Shown one piece after another: positions 1-11,813 of a DNA stretch of 64,000 nt. The stretch comes from Denitrobaculum sp965225735 (GTDB lineage Bacteria; Pseudomonadota; Alphaproteobacteria; Kiloniellales; Kiloniellaceae): assembly GCA_965225735.1 (NCBI GenBank), contig CBDDBN010000025.1, positions 186,001 through 250,000 on the forward strand. Direction: 5' to 3'. A program made the translations under genes and the position numbers. Positions within the stretch are counted from its first letter, which is position 1; each line of letters begins with the position of its first letter. The notes beneath the pieces were generated by a model. It searched no databases. It was not told where the DNA came from and saw only the letters and a program-made list of their open reading frames with translations.

Positions 1-2
1 TT

Positions 3-512
3 CTGCGGCTAAGAGACGGCTTGGTCGACATTGCGATTACCGAATGGGAACCGGATGAACAGGGCTTTGAGTCCCGTTTCTGGCGATCCGAAGAGATGGT
101 CATTATCCTGCCGCCAGAACACCGTCACGCCTCTCAAAGCGAAATATCCCTGGCCGATTTGTCGGCGATACCGATGATTGGCGGCGGTCAGGGCACGGGC
201 ACGGGCACCCTTCTGCGCGAAGTTTTGGGGCCCAAGGCTAACCAGCTCAAAACCAGCGTTGCCATGGGCTCGACGCAGGCGGTCAAGAGCGCCGTAGCAT
301 CGGGCCTGGGCTGCTCGATTGTTCTGCGCGGTTGTGTGGAGACTGACCTGAAAGCCAAGGCTTTGGCAGCTTTGACGCTGAAGGGCTATGAGCTCCGAAA
401 GTCCTTCTACATTTCCTTTTCAAAGGACCGATACAACCATCCCGCCATTCAAAGCTTTATGAATGGACTGATGGTACCTTTCCCTAAAACTCCACGCCTT
501 TCTGTGCCTTGA
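3..512 (+). CDS. LysR-family transcriptional regulator, C-terminal part (gene begins before the window)
   Basis: The open frame enters from the left edge, so only about 170 residues are visible. They match the effector-binding half of LysR regulators: a stretch on exposure to large polar residues and 'IILPPEHRHA', a Gly-rich loop 'GGGQGTGTGTLLREVL', and the typical 'VASGLGCSIV' segment that precedes the last helix. The DNA-binding domain lies outside the window, so the regulated genes and effector cannot be told. The last 29 bases overlap the convergent end of cobO. Family assignment is fairly safe, specific role unknown. Confidence 0.75.
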   Translation: MRLRDGLVDIAITEWEPDEQGFESRFWRSEEMVIILPPEHRHASQSEISLADLSAIPMIGGGQGTGTGTLLREVLGPKANQLKTSVAMGSTQAVKSAVASGLGCSIVLRGCVETDLKAKALAALTLKGYELRKSFYISFSKDRYNHPAIQSFMNGLMVPFPKTPRLSVP

Positions 513-1163
513 CGCCCTGCTCCCGGAAGGGGTGTTTAATCTGCGTCATCTCCGTAACCAGGTCGGCGACCTCGATCAATTCGGGCTTGGCGTTGCGGCC
601 GGTGACGATGACATGCAGGTCTTCGGGCCGGTTGTCGAGGAACTCGACCACCTCTTCCAGCGGCAGGTAATCGTAGCGTAGGACGATATTAAGTTCGTCC
701 AGCAAAACCATGTCGTACTTGGGTTTTTCGCCATTTGACTTATCGACCCGACAAGCTTCGATCATTTCCTTGGAGACTTCCCAGGCGCGCTTGGCGGCGG
801 CGATGTCGCGGGCACGGTCCTGGGTATCCCAGGTGAAGCCCTCGCCCATAGTACGGATCTCGGCCAGGTCGGGGAAACGCTCCAGGACCACCCGCTCGCC
901 GGTCTCCCACTTGCCCTTCACGTATTGCACCACGCCAACGCGCATGTCGTTTCCGATGGCCCGGGCGACCAGGCCGAAGGCGGCGGTCGACTTGCCCTTG
1001 CCTTTACCGGTGTGGACGATCAGGAGGCCCTTTTCCTCGGTCTTGGTCGCGAGCATCCGTTCGCGGGCGGCCTTGCGCTTGCGAGCTTTTTCGTTGGCCC
1101 GTTCGTTGATCTCGTCCTCGGTCAGTTCGCTCCTGGGTTTGTCGCTGGTCTGATCATTGGCAC

Positions 1164-1167
<4 letters not shown>
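484..1167 (-). CDS. cobO: Cob(I)yrinic acid a,c-diamide / cob(I)alamin adenosyltransferase (CobO/BtuR type)
   Basis: This enzyme transfers the 5'-deoxyadenosyl group of ATP to reduced corrinoids in the cytoplasm, a late step of adenosylcobalamin synthesis. The protein has 227 residues with a charged N-terminal extension and a P-loop 'GKGKGKST' at residues 54-61, followed by 'AFGLVARAIG' and 'VGVVQYVKG', all hallmarks of the CobA/CobO/BtuR family. 'DMVLLDELNI' forms the Walker-B-like strand. The start codon overlaps the stop of cobN by four bases (ATGA), indicating translational coupling as last gene of the cobU-cobW-cobN-cobO operon. The 3' end overlaps the LysR gene tail. Confidence 0.95.
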
Positions 1168-4991
<3,824 letters not shown>

Positions 4992-5074
4992 GGATGCTCT
5001 CGCCCTTCACGCCGATTGGTGCGTCCGGGCTCATGGATCCGGACACCCTTTTTACCTTATCCCGCAATCGCCCC

Positions 5075-6163
5075 TTATTCGGCAATTGCTGCGGCAGCCG
5101 CCTGCGGGACGCCTTGCGCCGCGGAACCGCCGGACGCCAGCTCCGCCCGGATCGCGTCGCTGTCCATATCCGCCTCGCCGATCACCACCAGCCGGGTGGA
5201 CTGAATCTCCGCCGGCTGCCAGTCGCGGTCGTAGTAATGCTGCAGCCGCCCGCCAACGCCCTGAAGCACCAGGCGCATGTCCTTGCCGGCAACCTTGGCG
5301 AAGCCCTTGACCCGCAGGATGCCGTGCCGGGCGATCACCGGCAGCAGGCGCGCGACCAGGCTCTGCGGCGTCTCGACCTCGCCCAGGTCCACGGCGAAGG
5401 AAGTGAAGTCGTCATGGTCATGCTCGTGGCCATCGTCGTGGTGGCTGGGCCGGGAGTCCAGATCGTCCTCGGCGGCGGCTTCCAGGCCCAAAAGAACCTG
5501 TGCGTCGACCTTGCCGTAAGAACTGCGCACCACCTTGACCTCGGGCCGGATCTCTTTCTTCACGTCGCCCAGAACCTGCTCCAGCGCCGTCTCGTCCAGC
5601 AGGTCGGTCTTGTTGATCACCACCATGTCGGCGCAGGAGATCTGCTCCTCGAAAAGCTCCTCCAGCGGGCTTTCGTGATCGAGCGACTCGTCGGCCTTGC
5701 GCTGGGCATCCACCGCCGCCGGGTCGCTGGCGAAGAGGCCATCGGCCACCGCTGGGCCATCGATCACGGTGATCACGCCGTCGACCGTCACCTTGGTGCG
5801 GATTTCCGGCCAGTTGAAGGCCTTGACCAGGGGCTTGGGCAGCGCGAGGCCGGAGGTCTCGATGACAATATGGTCCGGCGGCTCGGGCCGGTTCAGTAGG
5901 GTCTCGATGGTCGGAATGAAGTCGTCGGCCACGGTGCAGCAGATGCAGCCGTTGGGCAACTCCAGCACCGCGTCTTCCTCGCAGCCCTCGATACCGCAGC
6001 CCTTGACGATCTCGCCGTCGACGCCCAGGTCGCCGAACTCGTTGATCACCAGGGCGATGCGCTTGCCGCCGGCGGTCTCCAGCAGGTGGCGGATGGTGCT
6101 GGTCTTACCGGCACCCAGGAAGCCGGTGATAACGGTTGCCGGGATTTTATTCGATTGGGACAT
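5075..6163 (-). CDS. cobW: CobW-type GTPase (cobalamin biosynthesis metallochaperone, COG0523)
   Basis: G3E-family GTPase of 362 residues. It shows the Walker A 'GFLGAGKT' at residues 14-21, the metal-binding CxCC motif 'NGCICCT' (C73, C75, C76), and 'NKTDLLD' as the base-recognition NKxD. A His/Asp-rich metal-binding segment 'HHDDGHEHDHDD' lies between the GTPase and C-terminal CobW_C domains. Members at this position supply cobalt to the CobNST chelatase; some relatives are zinc chaperones, but the location directly upstream of cobN supports the cobalt role. It is about 83 bases upstream of cobN and 36 bases downstream of cobU. Confidence 0.94.
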   Translation of the reverse strand: MSQSNKIPATVITGFLGAGKTSTIRHLLETAGGKRIALVINEFGDLGVDGEIVKGCGIEGCEEDAVLELPNGCICCTVADDFIPTIETLLNRPEPPDHIVIETSGLALPKPLVKAFNWPEIRTKVTVDGVITVIDGPAVADGLFASDPAAVDAQRKADESLDHESPLEELFEEQISCADMVVINKTDLLDETALEQVLGDVKKEIRPEVKVVRSSYGKVDAQVLLGLEAAAEDDLDSRPSHHDDGHEHDHDDFTSFAVDLGEVETPQSLVARLLPVIARHGILRVKGFAKVAGKDMRLVLQGVGGRLQHYYDRDWQPAEIQSTRLVVIGEADMDSDAIRAELASGGSAAQGVPQAAAAAIAE

Positions 6164-6199
6164 CAGATCTGCTCACCACTGCCTGTTTAGCTTTTATTA

Positions 6200-6754
6200 T
6201 CATGAGACCGGCGCTTTTACGGTCATGGGCAGTCCCGCGACCATGAAAACCACCGAATCCGCCACCGCCGCCACCGCCTGATGCAGGCGGCCGGCATGGT
6301 CTCGAAAGTCTCGCGCCAATCGGTTCATGGGCACAATCCCAAGACCGACTTCATTTGAAACAAAGACGACCGGCCCCGCGAGCTCCGGTAGGGCCTTCAC
6401 CAGGGTCTCGATCTCCACCTCAATCTCCCGCTCCTCCGCCATGAGGTTGGAGAGCCAGAGGGTCAGGCAATCCACCAGGATCGGCCGGTCCGCCTGCGCT
6501 TCACGGGTCAGGACCCCGGCGAGGTCCAGAGGTTCTTCAATCGTCGACCAGCGCTCGCCCCGCCGTTCCTTGTGGGCCGCAATGCGCGCGGCCATCTCGG
6601 AGTCCCGTGACGCCTGCCCCACCGCGGTGGCGATATAGAGGCAGTCGCCAGTCCCAGATTCGACCAACTGCTCCGCATGGCGGCTCTTGCCCGAGCGGGC
6701 GCCGCCCAGGATCAGAGAGACGGCGGGAAGCGTCGTGAGGTCGTTCGGAGACAC
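6200..6754 (-). CDS. cobU: Adenosylcobinamide kinase / adenosylcobinamide-phosphate guanylyltransferase (CobU/CobP)
   Basis: Bifunctional cytoplasmic enzyme that phosphorylates adenosylcobinamide and then attaches GMP during nucleotide-loop assembly. The 184-residue protein starts with a GTG codon and carries the P-loop 'GGARSGKS' at residues 17-24. It also has the 'AHKERRGERWSTIEEP' segment containing the His that is guanylylated in this family, and 'VDCLTLWLSNLM', which is diagnostic. It is the first gene of the cob operon, and the region before it carries a conspicuous stem-loop. In alphaproteobacteria this gene is often called cobP. Confidence 0.94.
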   Translation of the reverse strand: MSPNDLTTLPAVSLILGGARSGKSRHAEQLVESGTGDCLYIATAVGQASRDSEMAARIAAHKERRGERWSTIEEPLDLAGVLTREAQADRPILVDCLTLWLSNLMAEEREIEVEIETLVKALPELAGPVVFVSNEVGLGIVPMNRLARDFRDHAGRLHQAVAAVADSVVFMVAGLPMTVKAPVS

Positions 6755-6910
6755 CGGAGTCCATAAGCCTTCAGAATTGCAAAGTGGCGGCGAGTTTCCT
6801 TAGCGGGCACGGCCGGCGCAAGGACAAACTGAATGGGGCAGAAAATCGCAGAAAATCAACAAGATCGGGCTGTGGTTCGCGAAACCCACGCTAACGCATA
6901 TCACGTTGAA

Positions 6911-6974
6911 TTGCGGTCTCCGGCTGATCCGAACGCGTTGTGCTCCGCAAACGCTGCCTCGGATCAGCCTGCAA
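6911..6974 (-). promoter_or_regulatory. Long stem-loop in the leader of the cob operon; possible variant cobalamin-responsive RNA
   Basis: A perfect 11-bp inverted repeat (6922-6932 with 6959-6969, arm GGCTGATCCGA) encloses a second 5-bp stem (6934-6938 with 6950-6954), and TTGC/GCAA at 6911-6914 and 6971-6974 can pair outside it. On the minus strand, the strand of the cob operon, the text 'CAGCCGGAGACCGC' resembles the B12 box of cobalamin riboswitches. I do not see the other conserved parts (GCCACTG, GGGAA). The structure is certain, the riboswitch reading is weak. Confidence 0.35.
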
Positions 6975-7123
6975 CCACACTTATTCAATAGAACGCGATA
7001 CACGCTAAATTGTGATCGCCCTGTGTGTGGCCGTCTGGGGTACGCGAACCCAGATGATTAACCACGAGGCTGCTAACTCGACCGCCTCATCTCCATGAGA
7101 CGGTGCAACCGGGAAATTGAACC

Positions 7124-7870
7124 ATGCTGAAACGAACCGCTTTGACCACACTGCAGATCTTCGTGATTCTCGCCGTGATCACCTTCATGCTGACCTCCGC
7201 CGTACGCGCGGCGGGCTTCCACGCACCGGCGTCACAGGCCAAGGCCTTGTCCGACAACGCCCAAGCTCAGAGCGGCGAAGTCATCAAGGCCGGATACTTC
7301 AAAAAGCGCCACGGCCATCGGGGCTACGGCCACCGGAAGTTCGGTCATAAAAAGTTTGGCTTCCGGAAGTTTGGACACAAACGGAAGTTTGGTCATCGTA
7401 AGTTCGGGCACCGCAGCTACGGCCACAGAAGCTTCGGACACAAGAAATTCGGCTTCCGCAAGTTCGGCCATAAGCGGAAATTCGGCCACCGGAAATTCGG
7501 TCATGGCAAGTTCGGCTTCAAGCGCCACGGCCACAAGGGCTACAAACACTCAGGCTACGTGCACAAAGGCTACGGCCATAAGGGTTACGCGTACAAAAGC
7601 CACCGACACGACAAACACAGTCACAAGAGCCATGGTTACCATCAGCTCAGCGACGGCAAGTTCGATTACGGCGCCAGCAGCTATAAATCCACCGGCCCCA
7701 AACACCACGGCCATAACTTCAAAAACGGCAACAGCCAGAAGAAATTCGCCGTCAAGGTCCTGCCCCGCCGCAAGCCCGCGGTGAAAAAATTCAACTACGG
7801 CAGCAGCAAGTTCAAACAGAAATCCCCGAAACACCACGGGCATGATTTTAGGAATGAGCCGAGGTATTGA
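7124..7870 (+). CDS. Secreted His/Lys/Gly/Phe-rich repeat protein, unknown function
   Basis: I do not recognise a family. The 248-residue product begins with a signal peptide (hydrophobic core residues 10-24, likely cleavage after 'AVRA' near residue 29). Residues about 61-170 are built from short units of the form [K/R]-[F/Y]-G-[H/F], such as 'HRKFGH' and 'HKKFGF'. A 24-residue module (residues 73-96) recurs with identical protein sequence at residues 104-127. A less ordered His/Lys tail follows, with two 'KHHGH' motifs. The composition is strongly basic and histidine-rich, so binding of metal ions or polyanions is a fair inference; the adjoining cobalt-pathway operon makes metal binding tempting but proves nothing. 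The start is supported by GGGAAA upstream. Confidence 0.8.
   Translation: MLKRTALTTLQIFVILAVITFMLTSAVRAAGFHAPASQAKALSDNAQAQSGEVIKAGYFKKRHGHRGYGHRKFGHKKFGFRKFGHKRKFGHRKFGHRSYGHRSFGHKKFGFRKFGHKRKFGHRKFGHGKFGFKRHGHKGYKHSGYVHKGYGHKGYAYKSHRHDKHSHKSHGYHQLSDGKFDYGASSYKSTGPKHHGHNFKNGNSQKKFAVKVLPRRKPAVKKFNYGSSKFKQKSPKHHGHDFRNEPRY
7340..7504 (+). repeat. In-frame tandem 72-bp modules inside the His-rich protein gene
   Basis: Bases 7340-7411 and 7433-7504 encode the same 24 residues (F-G-H-K-K-F-G-F and onward), separated by seven codons. The two DNA copies differ at many third codon positions while the protein copies are identical, which points to selection on the amino-acid sequence and not to a very recent duplication. 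Confidence 0.85.
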
Positions 7871-8414
7871 TGGGTGGCATATAGAAAAGGTTGTAAGACC
7901 CAATATAGCGATCTTACTTTTCCGCTAGTCAAACTCAAAAAATATCTAAACGCTCAACTCCAATGGACAAACTTACCGCCCCATTCTTAGCTCGAAATTG
8001 AAGATAATCTTAGCGATCTAAGAATAACCAAGCGCTCCCGCGTAGAAGAACTCTACCTGAGAAATCCAGGGCAGCTCACTATGTCCCCGGCAATTGCGGA
8101 ACCGGGAAAGTTCGTTTCCCAGCGCTCTCGATAACCTAATCGCCGACAAAGGTCGATCACAAAGCCACAGATGCTGTTTTCACACCTTTCGACGAGCACA
8201 GGGTCAAGTTAAAGGCTGTGGGGTTCCTCACATTCTACAACATGCATCAGTCACATAATCAAACTTAGTTTTTACCTACTTCATACCATTACCCCGCGTT
8301 CGCCAGTGTCAAGAATCTCCGCAGCCTCGGAGTTGCCCTAGCCCGAAGTCTACCGCAACTCGCTAGCGAATGGTTTGGATCCGACGAACGGTTGGGAAAT
8401 TGAGAGGCTCGGCG
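7871..8414. other. Intergenic stretch, AT-richer, no gene recognised
   Basis: About 540 bases between the His-rich gene and the large lipoprotein gene. Stops occur in all frames, and I see no RNA gene and no long inverted repeat. Base composition drops towards AT compared with the cob operon and marks the start of an AT-richer patch that continues through the lipoprotein gene. The promoter of the lipoprotein gene presumably lies at its right end. Confidence 0.5.
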
Positions 8415-11225
8415 ATGAAAAAGTTCGCTTTGGTTGCACTAATTCTTTTGACCGCTTCTGCTTGTGGTAATCCGTACGGACTAAAATTCGACAGTGTTAA
8501 CCTAGACGCCGATCAACAGAAAGGCGTAATCCAATTCACTGACCCCAAACTCTACAAGCGCGAAGCTCTTATTAACGAAAGGAAAAGAGAGCGAGCCTAT
8601 CTCAAAAAACTACTGGACAAGACTGAAGAAGATACTTTCGCAATTGAACCCGAGATCGTTCGAGAACTCGAAACCATTCAAGCATTTTCAGCGAGCCTTG
8701 GCCTGAAAATTGATCCCACTGCGGGCGCCAACTTTCAAAGAGACACAGAAATAGCAGAACTCAAACATCAATTTGAGCTGACTCGTCTCGACATGCAGCT
8801 ATCTCAATTGAAACGCGACGCCGAACTTCTCAACGACCAACTATCGAATCAACAAACGCTCTCCCAATCAGTTGGAACGCCTTCCGGCAGCACAACCGTA
8901 AACAGCAGTGTCACACCCCCAGATCCAACAACACTCATTACTAAGATCGAAGATCTTAGGGCCAAACTTGAAAACCGGCTTAATGCACAAGTCTCTCAAC
9001 CGCGGAAAGTTTCCACTGCTGTCGCTGGACCTATAGACACGCTTAACGATATTTCCGCTTATCGCAACGCTTTAAAGAGCGCAATGAACACAGTGAGCTT
9101 AGATGAATTGCACGACAAAGGAGGCAATTCCCTTTTTCGCGTGCAACTTAAAGCGACTGTGCTTCCGGGCGACAAAGATTATCTAGATACGCTCGGTGTC
9201 TTGCGGATGGAAATCGGAAAACCAACTTGGACGGTTGACGATAAGCGGGAGCTATATCTCAAATGGCTCCTGCATGTGAACCGCAATCTCAATCTGGTTC
9301 CCGATCCCCAAAACGCAACGGATGAAAAACGGATAAGGACGAGCCCAGGTCTAGTCACTCTTGGACAGATTGGTGATCTCTACGAAATCACCTTACTGGA
9401 GATACCAAAGCAAGGAACGACTGAAATAAGCAATGATATTGGTGCTTTTCGGTGTAAAGGAGTTCAGCAAACGGAGCGCTTTCCAGATGCTTGTTGGTAC
9501 GTCAGAGTAGCAACACCTCCACTATCGTCCAGTGGTGTTACTTTAGCTCAAATGCTTGACCAAAGCGTTCAGTTCTCTTCCCGAGTAACTGGCACACTAC
9601 TTGGTGCACGCAAAAGCCTTATTGAGGGAAAAGGCTTCGACGGCATCCCACTTCCTGAAAGTACATCAATCCTTAATATGGACTGCAAAACTTTCGTATC
9701 AGCCGAAAATGAAACGTTCATCCTGCAACGCACTGATGACCGGAACCGGAAAGGCACAACACTAAAAGCTGCGTTAGTTCAGGCACAATCAGTTCGCACC
9801 TGGTGGCCCTATGCTTCTGCCGTTATCGGTTTCCTGACCGAGTTTCAATTCGGCAATGGCCCATCGGAACAAGCCATTCCAAAACAACTCACCCAAGTAT
9901 TGACGCGGTTCCGTTCGGTTCACGAAGCGGCAGGCGCATTTCTAATCGAGCTTGCAAAAAGAAACCCATCTTGCAAAGCACAGATCCTAACGCCGGCCAT
10001 CACAGTCACTCCTGATGTTTTCAAAGCAATCATTGAAAGCGCAAATCCAAGAGTCTCAGTCTACGATGTAGCTCCGACAGAGCGAGTCCAGAGGATATCG
10101 ACAGCAGCTAGAGCAGCCGACGCTATCGCTCTTGCAGCTGCGGCAACCGGACAACTTCCGAGTCACGGTATTGGGTTGAGCGGCAATTTCGCTTATTCAC
10201 GGACGGCAACTGGCAAGGCAGATGCATTGGAACGCGCACCACTTGTCGTTGGTTTCGCTGAGCCTGGAGCCGACACGAATCAACATAAACCTTCATTCGG
10301 CTGGCTTCTCGGGCCTCAGATTGGCTTGAATCCAGAGGACCAATCCCTCTTTCTAAGCCAGCGCGTAAAGCCTTATGAACTATATGCCGATCTGTCTTTG
10401 CCGGGTTGGTGGCCTCACTTCGAACTCAGGACTTTTACTGCTTGGGCACCCGAATGGCGTTCGACAACAGATGGTTCAACAATAACATCCGAGGCCCTTA
10501 AGCGCGTTGTAACAGTTCCGATGGAGCACAATGCCGCCGATCTTGATGGCTTAACATCCTTGATCCTAGAAACAACCACCGGCGAACGCGTGGCATACCC
10601 CACCATACTCTCAATCGAACCACCTGAAGTATCAGCGTGCGCCGACAACATCGAACTCCAAGTACGCGGCGAAAACATCTGGCGGGCTTCCCTAGTCCAT
10701 ATCGGTGGTCTTGCTATCAAAGACGCAAGCATCGAAGTGCTTCCAGATATGCGAGGTGTATTGGTCTCCGTGCCCACTAAGGATATACCTAAAATCGACA
10801 ATGGACAGAATCTCGTTACCGTATGGACCAAGGATGGCCCTGCTTCCTTCCCCATCTCTTTCGACAACAAACGCAAGGCCGATGGAACATGTGAAGCCCG
10901 AACGGCTCCAGCACCGCAGCCCAAAGGTCCGGTTATTACGAGTGTTGCGCCTTCTGCTATCTCTGTCTGCGATACTGACGCAGTTTTTACAGTAGTCGGA
11001 AAAAATCTTCAAAACATTGGCAGCGCAGTCTTAGGCACAATGACCGCAAGCAGCGTGAGCGAGGTCGGGCCTCGAAACGGCACGGTATTAGAGATCAAAG
11101 TGAACGGCATCGATGGAAAGAAAAAGATCGACGCCCTTCAATTCATAAACTTGGCTATCCGGACGCCTAAAGGTGCCACAACTGCCGATATCAACGTCGT
11201 CCAGTCACCGACAAGATGCAAATAG
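8415..11225 (+). CDS. Large putative lipoprotein with coiled coil and C-terminal Ig-like (IPT/TIG-like) domains
   Basis: Not a recognised family. I start it at the ATG preceded by GAGG that gives a lipoprotein signal, 'MKKFALVALILLTASACG' (lipidation Cys at about residue 17); an in-frame ATG 45 bases earlier would spoil the signal. The ~936-residue product has a charged, coiled-coil-prone N-terminal third (about residues 70-190). A middle region of unknown fold follows, then two C-terminal repeats beginning 'ILSIEPPEVSACADNIEL' and 'ITSVAPSAISVCDTDAVF', which look like IPT/TIG immunoglobulin-like domains. It is AT-richer with different codon use from neighbours, suggesting horizontal origin. 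Probably envelope-anchored, binding or structural role. Confidence 0.75.
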   Translation: MKKFALVALILLTASACGNPYGLKFDSVNLDADQQKGVIQFTDPKLYKREALINERKRERAYLKKLLDKTEEDTFAIEPEIVRELETIQAFSASLGLKIDPTAGANFQRDTEIAELKHQFELTRLDMQLSQLKRDAELLNDQLSNQQTLSQSVGTPSGSTTVNSSVTPPDPTTLITKIEDLRAKLENRLNAQVSQPRKVSTAVAGPIDTLNDISAYRNALKSAMNTVSLDELHDKGGNSLFRVQLKATVLPGDKDYLDTLGVLRMEIGKPTWTVDDKRELYLKWLLHVNRNLNLVPDPQNATDEKRIRTSPGLVTLGQIGDLYEITLLEIPKQGTTEISNDIGAFRCKGVQQTERFPDACWYVRVATPPLSSSGVTLAQMLDQSVQFSSRVTGTLLGARKSLIEGKGFDGIPLPESTSILNMDCKTFVSAENETFILQRTDDRNRKGTTLKAALVQAQSVRTWWPYASAVIGFLTEFQFGNGPSEQAIPKQLTQVLTRFRSVHEAAGAFLIELAKRNPSCKAQILTPAITVTPDVFKAIIESANPRVSVYDVAPTERVQRISTAARAADAIALAAAATGQLPSHGIGLSGNFAYSRTATGKADALERAPLVVGFAEPGADTNQHKPSFGWLLGPQIGLNPEDQSLFLSQRVKPYELYADLSLPGWWPHFELRTFTAWAPEWRSTTDGSTITSEALKRVVTVPMEHNAADLDGLTSLILETTTGERVAYPTILSIEPPEVSACADNIELQVRGENIWRASLVHIGGLAIKDASIEVLPDMRGVLVSVPTKDIPKIDNGQNLVTVWTKDGPASFPISFDNKRKADGTCEARTAPAPQPKGPVITSVAPSAISVCDTDAVFTVVGKNLQNIGSAVLGTMTASSVSEVGPRNGTVLEIKVNGIDGKKKIDALQFINLAIRTPKGATTADINVVQSPTRCK

Positions 11226-11259
11226 CTCTGCTCTAGAACAGCGTGAGAGGAGAACCACC

Positions 11260-11454
11260 ATGGAAAGAGGCCGCGTTAAGTCATTTGGAGGCGGTCAAGG
11301 CACTATTGAACCTGATGAAACTGGGAAGCCGGATGTGTTTTTTCTGAGTACTGTTGTCGAGGGCTCCAAAACACCCGCTGTCGGCGCCGCTGTCGAATAT
11401 AAACTTTATCAGAGTGGCGGCGAACCTGAAGCAAAGAGGGTGGTGATTATTTGA
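11260..11454 (+). CDS. Small cold-shock-domain-like protein
   Basis: A 64-residue product starting at an ATG preceded by GAGAGGAGA, 34 bases after the lipoprotein gene. The sequence follows the cold-shock domain plan: 'GRVKSFGGGQGTIEPDETG' in place of the usual RNP1-containing strand pair, 'DVFFLSTVV' in the RNP2 position, and a final strand 'AKRVVII'. The aromatic residues normally at RNP1 are largely missing, so nucleic-acid binding may be weaker or altered. It is shorter than CspA-type proteins by a few residues. It may be co-transcribed with the lipoprotein gene. Confidence 0.6.
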   Translation: MERGRVKSFGGGQGTIEPDETGKPDVFFLSTVVEGSKTPAVGAAVEYKLYQSGGEPEAKRVVII

Positions 11455-11630
11455 AGTCACTAAATGTATGACCAAAAACTATTGGGGAGCGTAGCGACCA
11501 ACATTCCTTTCGTACATAGTAATTAGGCACGGATTTCTTGTTGCATTAAGAATCCAGTTTTAAAATCATGTTCGATAACCCGCGAAATTCCAGTGACACA
11601 GCACCCAAGTTTCGGCGCGAATTACAGAAA

Positions 11631-11813
11631 CATAATGCTTAATTATTCGGTCGGGCGAACTACCTCTTTCTTTTAGAAATGACGATGAACTTGGCTGGAG
11701 AGTCAAGACATCGGGCGTTAAACCAGCAACCGATCACGCCCAAACAAGGACCCAATCCCGCTTGCTCGGTGACGATCTCATCGGACCGATCCAATTGAGC
11801 TATTGTGTCGTGT
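11631..11813 (-). pseudogene. Duplicated fragment: 3' end of a DeoR regulator gene plus flanking DNA
   Basis: This stretch is a diverged copy of 19669-19846. Both begin CATAATG(C/T)TTAA, share 'GAAATGACGATGA', 'ACATCGGGCGT' and 'CTCGGTGACGATCTCATCG', and run into the last codons of the DeoR gene. The fragment still encodes 'TIAQLDRSDEIVTE' on the minus strand against 'TIAQVDQFDEIVTE' in the intact gene, but the stop codon is lost (TAA to CAA). Homology stops abruptly at about 11813, where the IS110-type element seems to begin. Confidence 0.7.
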
